This document shows positions 1 through 6,647 of a stretch of 64,000 nt of DNA, in pieces. Source of the stretch: Paulinella micropora (taxonomy: Eukaryota > Cercozoa > Imbricatea > Euglyphida). The position numbers and the translations under genes are program-made. The first letter of the stretch is position 1, and each line of letters opens with the position of its first letter. The DNA lies in NCBI GenBank assembly GCA_009731375.1, contig BJOX01000269.1:262043-326042 (forward strand), written 5' to 3'. The notes beneath the pieces were generated by a model that was given only the letters and a program-made list of their open reading frames with translations, searched no databases and was not told the DNA's origin.

Positions 1-387
1 ATTTCGCACCATCTTGTTCAAATCTTCAATTCGTTCAAGTTCGCTACCATCCTTACTTTCCAACAAAAATCTTTCAAAAATAGCGGTAGTGGGAGTGTTC
101 TGAAAACCAAGAGCACAAGCAACATTATCCTTTCCATCAGTGGCTACCAATCCATCTGCTTTAATATCAAATGTTAAATAACAATTCTTTCCATAGACAA
201 AATCAGTGCTTGCCTGTAATGTAAAAATCATTTCAGTCCCCGACGCACTGGTATAAGTCTGCTGGTCGGCGAAGTTCTTCTTAAAGATACTTCCCTGTTC
301 AGTGAGTGCTAGATTTGCTGGCAACTCATATCTGAGGTTGTTGAGGGTCATCAACTCCTCAGTATTTTTAGAATCCTTTCCTTCCAT
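1..387 (-). CDS. Major capsid protein, N-terminal part (cut by window edge)
   Basis: 129 codons run from an ATG at 387 to the window edge. The sequence has the look of the first jelly roll of PLV double-jelly-roll capsid proteins: a short N-terminal arm, a stretch around YGKNCYLTFDIKAD matching the first long beta strand, then a segment with NTPTTAIFERF and GSELERIEDLN, the region that in PLV capsids precedes the receptor-face loops. This protein builds the icosahedral shell. A C-terminal MCP part without an N-terminus lies at 42738-44003 on the other strand. The two parts do not overlap in content. The family match is by recognition, not by search. Confidence 0.72.
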   Translation of the reverse strand, partial: MEGKDSKNTEELMTLNNLRYELPANLALTEQGSIFKKNFADQQTYTSASGTEMIFTLQASTDFVYGKNCYLTFDIKADGLVATDGKDNVACALGFQNTPTTAIFERFLLESKDGSELERIEDLNKMVRN

Positions 388-457
388 TTTTTTGTGTGTG
401 CTTGTGAGGTGGTGCTACTATACTAAAAAAATAATAATAGAAATTAAAAATAATTAT

Positions 458-856
458 TTATTCACCTGAAACGGATTGTTTAATAATATCAACTGAATTC
501 TGTATATTGTCAAGTCTCGCATCTTGTGGTGAAGTCAATTGAAACTCTCTTGCCTCAGCATTCTGAACCGCTTTCTTCAAATAAGCCAAACTGCTAACAG
601 CAGTGTCCAAATCAACAACATCCCCATTTTCTTTGCTATCAGAAATGTCTGTTAATGTGTTTTGAATGGTGCTCTTCTCATGTGAGACAAGGTCGCCAAA
701 TTCGGTTAATAGTTGATTAACTAACGGGGCGCCATGACTACTCCATAATTCAAACTGATTTAGTTGAAAACCATCACTCGCGGGTCTGTTTCCTTCGTTG
801 AGTTTGTTAATAAACTCGTTAGACAATCTATTGGAGGCATGTGTGTTTTTAATCAT
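458..856 (-). CDS. Unknown small helical protein (132 aa)
   Basis: An ORF of 132 codons between the MCP and the next viral gene, on the same strand and with the same AT-rich codon use. The composition is polar and mostly helical, with no cysteine, no membrane segment and no motif I recognise. The last third looks able to form a short coiled coil. It sits 70 bases upstream of the MCP in transcription order, with an AT-rich spacer holding no clear signal. Position between the ATPase and the MCP suggests a virion or assembly role, but this is inference from context only. Confidence 0.6.
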   Translation of the reverse strand: MIKNTHASNRLSNEFINKLNEGNRPASDGFQLNQFELWSSHGAPLVNQLLTEFGDLVSHEKSTIQNTLTDISDSKENGDVVDLDTAVSSLAYLKKAVQNAEAREFQLTSPQDARLDNIQNSVDIIKQSVSGE

Positions 857-947
857 TATATAAATGTAAGTCTTTTTTTTTTCAAAAATAGACTTTGTTA
901 ATTTAATTTAAATCAACTTTAAAATATATTTTATCAATTAGCATTAA

Positions 948-1526
948 TTATTTTTTCATAATTTGTAAATTCTTGTGTGTAATTCTTTCCTCTTTCATTT
1001 TCTTTAAATCCGCTATGGCTTGATTTACATCAACGTCGCTCGTTTGCGCAACTTCCTTGGTTGGTGGCGGAGTTTCTTTAGAAGCATCTTCCATTGCTTC
1101 TATCTTACTTGCGGGTGTTGTGGTAGTGTGTTTCGGCACAGCAACAGGAGTGGGATTGACAGATTCGGGTAAAGATTGTTCAACCTTAGGCGCTGGAGAC
1201 ATTTCAACAGGTTTGGCATTTGGTTTGGGAGTTGAATTATTCGCCGATGCTATGTCTGGCGCCTTTCTTTTCAATGCTTCGTCTGGCACTTGGTCTGGTT
1301 GCCCGCTGGCAATAGGTTGTTCATTTTTATTACTTACTTTGCTTACTTTTGGCTTTAATTGACACTTAATCTTACCGCTCTTAATATCCGCTTCTATCTT
1401 CCTTACTGCTAAGTATTCGGGCGTTCCCTTACGAATGGTTACGAATTTTCCTTGTGCGTTTTGTTTATGCCAAAGTGCGATTGCCTGATGATAGCAAGTT
1501 TTGTATAATTTAGTTGATTCCGTCAT
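948..1526 (-). CDS. Small basic protein with Pro/Lys/Thr-rich tail (192 aa)
   Basis: About 60 N-terminal residues look folded and basic, with aromatic positions (CYHQAIALWHKQNAQGKF) and the segment KGTPEYLAVRKIEADI. The rest is low-complexity Pro, Thr, Lys and Glu, probably disordered. Short basic proteins of this build, with a conserved W and a K-G-T-x-E-Y element, occur in PLVs and large DNA viruses, but I cannot name a family. A DNA-condensing or core role is a guess. It lies directly downstream of the packaging ATPase, 43 bases from that gene's stop. Confidence 0.6.
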   Translation of the reverse strand: MTESTKLYKTCYHQAIALWHKQNAQGKFVTIRKGTPEYLAVRKIEADIKSGKIKCQLKPKVSKVSNKNEQPIASGQPDQVPDEALKRKAPDIASANNSTPKPNAKPVEMSPAPKVEQSLPESVNPTPVAVPKHTTTTPASKIEAMEDASKETPPPTKEVAQTSDVDVNQAIADLKKMKEERITHKNLQIMKK

Positions 1527-1568
1527 GACATATATTATGGCGAAAAAAAAACCATTTAATTTAATTTT

Positions 1569-2645
1569 TTACAGGTTTGTCATATCTCTATCCTTATTTA
1601 ATCGCAATATAGTAGAGAAATTCTTTCTAAACTGGGTTGTTCTATCACTAGCCGTATTATTAATTGCTAGAAACGAATAAGGTTCTGCCGTAGCATANNN
1701 NNNNNNNNNNNNNNNNNNNNNNNNNNNNNNNNNNNNNNNNNNNNNNNNNNNNNGTCATATCTCTATCCTTATTTAATCGTAATATAGTAGAGAAATTCTT
1801 TCTAAACTGGGTTGTTCTATCACTGGCAGTGTTGTTAATTGCTAGAAACGAATAAGGTTCTGCCGTAGCATATTTAACCATATTGTAAAATTCTTTTTTG
1901 GTGAGAAAAGGACTTTCATATTCATCTGCCAGTCTGTCAAGTTCGCTTCTCCTTACTCCATTAAAAATAATCATCCAATGGCAATTAATTCTTATTCTTC
2001 GCGGGAGTTGTGTATAACTCTGAGTTGCTACCCAGACTGACACTTTAGCATGTGTTGAAGCGAAAAACAACTCTGTAAGCACTTCTGATTTGAGAAAAGT
2101 TTTACTCTGCGCAATGTCATCTAATAACAATAATATCTTTGGTGCCTTCTTAAAACCTTTAGTTTTAATCGGTTCTTTTTGTTTAGTTAATATGTCTCTC
2201 ATTAACTCAGGCTTATCCTCTTTGATTATGTCTTCTTTTTTTAACTTGAGAGTGTCTTCTAAAATCGGGCACGGGCTTAAGCAAAATACGACTATTCTAT
2301 CATAAAAACCTTTCAACATGTTCTTTTTGGCGAGTAGATTACAAATCATAACTGATTTTCCTCCACCAGTGCTTGCGCATATAACCATAGTTCCCATTGC
2401 TGGCAATATTCCTTCCTTTTGAATAGGGAGCAATTCAACGCTATCCTTTGTGTTTTAATTGGTTGTATTTCCAAGTCATTATGAAATTTGGGCGGTTTTT
2501 TGCTATCTAACTCTGTTATTACTGGCCTGTCAATAGTAAATTCCTCGTGTGCTTTTTCTATGTTGGTCTTCTCCAGACTCTGCTTCAAAAGTGTTTTTCG
2601 TGGCAACTTGTTTGCTATTAATCCTTTACGTATGGATTTAGGCAT
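1569..2645 (-). CDS. A32-like DNA-packaging ATPase (frameshifted, spans a gap)
   Basis: FtsK/HerA-type packaging ATPase that would drive genome DNA into the capsid. Visible motifs: Walker A ASTGGGKS near 2360, Walker B ILLLLDD near 2130, and a downstream segment with WVATQSY resembling the sensor region of virus A32-like ATPases. The N-terminal 70 residues (start ATG at 2645) are in another frame. Reading must change frame near 2435, where the second frame has a stop just upstream, so a one-base indel is likely. A 56-N gap at 1698-1753 is flanked by two 119-bp copies of the C-terminal coding sequence. The stop TAA at 1569 follows the distal copy. Confidence 0.85.
1579..1872. repeat. 119-bp direct duplication either side of a 56-N gap
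   Basis: Bases 1579-1697 and 1754-1872 are the same 119-bp stretch of the ATPase gene, with 5 differences. All 5 fall at third codon positions and are silent. This pattern fits two contig ends from slightly different variants that failed to merge. The gap size is probably not real. Confidence 0.85.
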
Positions 2646-2681
2646 CTAAAGTTGATTTAATTTAAATTAACTTTTCTTATA

Positions 2682-3140
2682 CTATGGGTTTTGGAAATAG
2701 TTTGGATTATATCTATAATTATCATATTCGGCACCAAAGGGTTGGGGTGGTGAAGCATAATTATAGAAATAAGGAGAGTAAGGACTACCAAAAGCGCAAT
2801 TACTTGGAGGATTGACGAGCGGTTTAAAATCCTTTCTTTCTGGGCGAGTTTGAACTTGTCGCGGGATTTCCGCTGAGAAGTTTCTCGTCAGATTTCGTTT
2901 CATTTTTGGAAACTCTCTTTTTTCTTTTATTCTATTCTGGATGACTGCTCTATTGTATTTATTCACCATAAAGTGGTTATTTGTGTTGCTATAAAGTGTA
3001 TTGTCTAGCAATTCAAAATCATTCTTAGTTGCTAGCACGCGATCGCGTCTTTGTTCGTTGCCTTTAATAAGTGGGTTTGTTTGCGAAGTGCCAATTCCAC
3101 CATTTTGGTCGCTTGGCATTAGAAAACGAATAAGCGCCAT
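2682..3140 (-). CDS. Unknown PLV protein with Tyr/Pro/Asn-rich C-terminus
   Basis: The open frame reaches 3200, but ATGs at 3140 and 3119 avoid the overlap with the upstream gene's stop at 3154. I chose 3140, which leaves a 13-base spacer. The middle part (DFELLDNTLYSNTNNHFMVN and following basic residues) looks conserved-type and helical. The C-terminal 40 residues are rich in Tyr, Pro, Asn and Phe and are probably disordered. No domain is recognised. It sits between the ATPase and the PLA2-domain gene on the same strand, so a minor virion component is the likeliest role, by context only. Confidence 0.6.
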   Translation of the reverse strand: MALIRFLMPSDQNGGIGTSQTNPLIKGNEQRRDRVLATKNDFELLDNTLYSNTNNHFMVNKYNRAVIQNRIKEKREFPKMKRNLTRNFSAEIPRQVQTRPERKDFKPLVNPPSNCAFGSPYSPYFYNYASPPQPFGAEYDNYRYNPNYFQNP

Positions 3141-3153
3141 TAAGTCTTCTCTT

Positions 3154-5286
3154 TCATCGGCGGGGGGATTTTCCCATAATCTTATCAACCAATTGGTCAA
3201 TACTTCTCATACTATCAACCATGGCTTGATTTGGTGTTGTTGCTGGGTCTGGGTCATCTGAAACTTTGTATTCTTTCATCATTTCTTTAAGTTTTTCATC
3301 TTTAACTTTCTCCTCCCAGAATGGAGGTCCCTGTTTTGTTCCACTTTTATAAACACCTCCTTCATACTCTGGTTGTGGATTTGGTGGTGCTGGTGCTTGC
3401 GTTGTTTGCGGTGGCATGGTTTGTGGTGCTTGCGTTGTTTGTGGTGGCATGGTTTGCGGTGCTGGTGGCATAGTTTGCGGTGGCATGGTTTGCGGTGGTT
3501 GAGTTGGTATTGGTGTTTGTTTTCTTGGCACGCTCGCATCCCTCAATTCTAAATCTTCTAATTGCTTCATTTGGTCTGGAGTTAATTTACCCCGCATTTC
3601 TTCGTAAATTCTCTTATCCAAAATATCATCTGCGTCTGCTACGTCTGATATACTAGCACCTTGATTTAGTGCTTGTTTGATGGCCTCTTCCCATCCAACT
3701 TTTGGATCGTCATAATTAGAAAGTTTAATTTTCTTTCCAGTCTTCGCTCTCAACGATTTAACAAATCCCTTTAAGTGCCTCGTTTGGGCGCCTTTATCAT
3801 CAAGTATGAGCAAGTTATTGCCCAGTCCAATAGTATCTGCTACTACCATATTGTCTGAGTATGCGATCGGGACTTCAACACTAAGATTTATATCTTTTTC
3901 TATACTTGGTGGAATATCTTTTGTATATATTTTTTCTACAAAATTATTAATTGTAGTTTCATTTGCTGGTGCGATAAGAGAATATCCTTTCACGCCATCC
4001 GCTGTTTCTTGTGATTTCACCATTTTATTAAATCCATCAACGAGTTCCGCATATTGTTTATTAAATGTAGCAGAGTCAACTACTTTATTTACTTTAAAGG
4101 TAGCGTCTTTATCAAAACTGCCCACATTTTTCATAACCCCAATCATAGACATTAATGTTTTATCTACATCGCCTATAAATCCGTTATACTTCGCATCTGG
4201 AGGAGTGGTTTTGATAGTTTTCCAGAATTTCATCGCGTCCCAAAAAGATACTCCGCCACGTGCCCTTCCCTGTGCTTCCAAGGCCATTCTAGATATATCC
4301 GCTTTTGAAAACATTGAGTTGTAATTGTCAAAAATACTCTTGGCAACTTCGGCCGTAGCCAATCCATTACTCGTTAAATAATCACTCATATTGGTAATTC
4401 TTTCAAAGTATCGTTTATCGGCAAAGTCTTGGACATTTTTGTCGCCAGACGCATACAATAAATCGTGTTCAAAAGCAACTAAGTCCAAAGCATCTGCTGG
4501 GAGAATGTAAGGAAACTTACCGCGAGTTCTATCTTCTAATTGAAGACGGCTTTCCACTCGTGTGCCCCCACCATTATAATTACTTCCCTCGGTATGAATT
4601 CGTTCTTCTTCCAACTTAATGAGAGCATCTGGTTGAGCAGACCATGTTCTATATATTTCTCCAAGTGCGTTTCCAAGACCGAGAACCGTCATAGTCTGTA
4701 CGCCTGTTTTAAATGTCTGCCATGCCATCATTGTTGATACCTGTAAGCCTAATCTTCTCAACATATCCTTCAACACATAATCACCTATTCTTTGCTGTCC
4801 GCTTGCGATCAGACGAGGATTAGGCGGAGGCAAACCCTCTGGCACTTCATTTCTCGCTAGTGCTAGCAAAAGGGTATTGAAAGCATCTGCTCTTCTTCTT
4901 CCAAGTAATCCAACATTCATCGCACGTAGTTGTGGATTGTTGGCAATTAATCTCAATATCTGCCCCCACGCTAGCCTTCTCACACCATATCGCCCAACAC
5001 CTGTAGCAAGGTTAAGTAATCTATTAAGTCTGGGACTCATAATTATCTCTTGAATACTTCTAATAATAGCATTAACAAATCTTTCTACACTTCGGGGGTC
5101 ATTACCTATTCGTGGCACAAGCATCTTGTGTTCGTCGCCTATCTGTGCTTCTATTGAAGCATCATCTGGGTGTTTTCTCTCCCACTCTTCTCGGTTTTCT
5201 TTCCATTCCTTATATTCCTGCTCCGCTTGCGCTCTATCCTCTCTTCGTATTACGCGAGTTTTGTCCGCTTTGCCTTTGTTTTTCAT
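3154..5286 (-). CDS. PLA2-like-domain minor virion protein (710 aa)
   Basis: A 710-residue protein with a PLA2-like core near residues 237-295. A glycine-rich YNGGGTRVE segment could be the calcium loop, followed by LPADALDLVAFEHDLLYAS with the His-Asp pair at 274-275 expected of the catalytic helix. Parvovirus VP1 and adintovirus minor capsid proteins carry comparable domains that act on endosomal membranes during entry. Here that role is inferred. Residues 1-60 are charged and helical. Residues about 590-650 are a Pro-Gln-Thr repeat tract (PQTMPPQTT-type units). The tail is charged and basic. It is the second-longest uninterrupted ORF of the left block. Membrane-lytic activity is unproven, and a structural-only role is possible. 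Confidence 0.7.
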   Translation of the reverse strand: MKNKGKADKTRVIRREDRAQAEQEYKEWKENREEWERKHPDDASIEAQIGDEHKMLVPRIGNDPRSVERFVNAIIRSIQEIIMSPRLNRLLNLATGVGRYGVRRLAWGQILRLIANNPQLRAMNVGLLGRRRADAFNTLLLALARNEVPEGLPPPNPRLIASGQQRIGDYVLKDMLRRLGLQVSTMMAWQTFKTGVQTMTVLGLGNALGEIYRTWSAQPDALIKLEEERIHTEGSNYNGGGTRVESRLQLEDRTRGKFPYILPADALDLVAFEHDLLYASGDKNVQDFADKRYFERITNMSDYLTSNGLATAEVAKSIFDNYNSMFSKADISRMALEAQGRARGGVSFWDAMKFWKTIKTTPPDAKYNGFIGDVDKTLMSMIGVMKNVGSFDKDATFKVNKVVDSATFNKQYAELVDGFNKMVKSQETADGVKGYSLIAPANETTINNFVEKIYTKDIPPSIEKDINLSVEVPIAYSDNMVVADTIGLGNNLLILDDKGAQTRHLKGFVKSLRAKTGKKIKLSNYDDPKVGWEEAIKQALNQGASISDVADADDILDKRIYEEMRGKLTPDQMKQLEDLELRDASVPRKQTPIPTQPPQTMPPQTMPPAPQTMPPQTTQAPQTMPPQTTQAPAPPNPQPEYEGGVYKSGTKQGPPFWEEKVKDEKLKEMMKEYKVSDDPDPATTPNQAMVDSMRSIDQLVDKIMGKSPRR

Positions 5287-5325
5287 ATACGTTAAACCCT
5301 TATCAGTTAATCGTTTTAAGGCTTC

Positions 5326-5784
5326 TTATTTATATTCTTGTTTTACCAATTGCGCTATATCACGCTTCATTTGCTGGATATTGTCTTCTATGTGCGCTAT
5401 ATCATATTTATCGGTAGCCATTGCTAATTTTCGCGTTTCAATCATTTGTTCGTTTATGGGGGCAGTTCCGTGTTTTCTTTCAAATTCTTTCATATCAATG
5501 CCGTCATCTCGAAGGTGTGCTTTCATTTCGTCGTAATTCATATTTACATAAATACTTCGCTTATTGTCCAACGAGGTAATTCTATCTTTTAAATCCTCCA
5601 TAGTATTACCCCCTTTTGTTGAAGCATCCAGTAATCTATCCTCTCTAAGCCTTTCGCGGGCTTGATTATTGATACCTTCATTAACTTGTTCATCCCAATC
5701 AGCCTCTTCGTTTGTAAATAAATACCTATATCCGCGTTTAATTTCGTTATAATACACAAAAAATGGTTTTTCGTGTCGTGGCAT
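5326..5784 (-). CDS. Unknown coiled-coil protein (152 aa)
   Basis: A 152-residue acidic to neutral helical protein starting with MPRHEKPFFVYYNEIKRG. Heptad-like stretches around MEDLKDRITSLDN and IAHIEDNIQQMKRDIAQLV suggest coiled coils at the middle and C-terminus. There are no cysteine clusters and no membrane segment. It lies 39 bases upstream of the PLA2-domain gene and its ATG is 60 bases from a divergent gene pair, so it is probably the first gene of a minus-strand unit served by the palindromic promoter region at 5785-5844. Function unknown. Confidence 0.6.
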   Translation of the reverse strand: MPRHEKPFFVYYNEIKRGYRYLFTNEEADWDEQVNEGINNQARERLREDRLLDASTKGGNTMEDLKDRITSLDNKRSIYVNMNYDEMKAHLRDDGIDMKEFERKHGTAPINEQMIETRKLAMATDKYDIAHIEDNIQQMKRDIAQLVKQEYK

Positions 5785-5844
5785 TTTTTATATCCGCTAT
5801 TATATATATCTTATAATATAAGATATCTTATAATATAAGATAGT
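5785..5844. promoter_or_regulatory. Divergent promoter with two copies of a 17-bp palindrome
   Basis: Sixty AT-rich bases separate divergent ATGs at 5784 (minus) and 5845 (plus). They contain ATCTTATAATATAAGAT at 5808-5824 and again at 5825-5841, back to back. The motif is a near-perfect palindrome around one base. The same motif in the other orientation occurs at 10441-10457 in the other divergent spacer of this virus. It looks like a dyad binding site or promoter core. Confidence 0.6.
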
Positions 5845-6063
5845 ATGGAAAATAAAAAAGAAAAAAGCAAAGACGAGCAACAACTTGAAGAGTTGGAACG
5901 GCTTGGAAAGGAAATTGACCAAATCCGCATCACTCAGAATTTGGTGAATAGAAACCCCAACATTTTTAGAAAACCTGAAAATATCCTTTACCGCTTACCG
6001 CTATCAGATAAGCAACGAGAGGTGATTTATAATAATATAATTAAAGAGAAAGATAATATATAA
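5845..6063 (+). CDS. Unknown small charged protein (72 aa)
   Basis: A 72-residue lysine- and glutamate-rich protein, helical in look (QQLEELERLGKEIDQIRI). It is one of the few plus-strand genes of the left block. Its ATG directly follows the second promoter palindrome. Its TAA stop shares one base with the ATG of the next gene (TAATG), a coupling arrangement unusual for eukaryotic-type messages. No domain recognised. Confidence 0.55.
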   Translation: MENKKEKSKDEQQLEELERLGKEIDQIRITQNLVNRNPNIFRKPENILYRLPLSDKQREVIYNNIIKEKDNI

Positions 6064-6311
6064 TGTTGTTAATACTGCTATTTGCGTGCTTGGTTATTTC
6101 GCGGACGGCATGCGACTTTTACTCTCGGGTAAGCGAAAAAAAGAATGAGAGTTGTGCTTATTGTATAAAGCAAGGTATTGAAACAAAATTCAAATGTGTG
6201 TATAAACCAATGAGTGATTGGTGTATTAGTTTTGATGAGGCTTTGCCTTTAATGTGCTCAAATGACGCTTCGTGGTATAAAATACATTTGTATGAATGCT
6301 CACTTCTTTGA
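6063..6311 (+). CDS. Small secreted or exposed Cys-rich protein (82 aa)
   Basis: Residues 1-16 form a clear hydrophobic signal peptide (MLLILLFACLVISRTA). The mature part has seven cysteines, at about 17, 31, 34, 45, 54, 65 and 79, including a C-x2-C pair. This spacing suggests a disulfide-bonded extracellular or lumenal domain, loosely like small PSI-type folds, but I cannot assign a family. It starts inside the TAATG overlap with the upstream ORF and its 3' end overlaps the convergent membrane-protein gene by 12 bases. A secreted protein is unusual in a PLV. A role outside the virion, for example at the host surface, is only a guess. Confidence 0.55.
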   Translation: MLLILLFACLVISRTACDFYSRVSEKKNESCAYCIKQGIETKFKCVYKPMSDWCISFDEALPLMCSNDASWYKIHLYECSLL

Positions 6312-6647
6312 AGAAGGCGATGGAAGGCATATCCCAATCAAAAGTGTTAAAATACCGACATAAGTATTAGCAACCTCACAAGGTAAGTTTTTTTCAGATA
6401 GCCTTACGATACAAAGGGTTATAATGGCGATAATGATACCCATTTGAAATAAGTATTTAATCATTCTGCTGTCGGTTTTCTTGTTTGACATACAGCAATT
6501 CCAGTTATCCTCTAATTCGTGCTCTACTTTTTTCTCCTCAGTCTTTAGTTCTACTTCAAGAACACGAGACTTTAATTCTGGAGTTAGTTCGCCATCCATA
6601 TCCATAATAGGTGGGGGTCTGTGAAGTCTAGTCGTATTATTTGCCAT
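6300..6647 (-). CDS. Two-helix membrane protein with PSPSS tail (115 aa)
   Basis: The start is the ATG at 6647, giving MANNTTRLHRPP. A proline-rich, acidic N-terminal half is followed by a CC pair, then two hydrophobic helices (FQMGIIIAIITLCIVRL and YVGILTLLIGICL) and the terminal motif LPSPSSKK. A small protein with a charged head, a D-S-R element before helix 1 and an ending like P-S-P is common in PLVs, virophages and some large algal viruses, where it is taken as a virion membrane component. Its start overlaps the end of the fibre gene by 11 bases. Confidence 0.65.
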   Translation of the reverse strand: MANNTTRLHRPPPIMDMDGELTPELKSRVLEVELKTEEKKVEHELEDNWNCCMSNKKTDSRMIKYLFQMGIIIAIITLCIVRLSEKNLPCEVANTYVGILTLLIGICLPSPSSKK

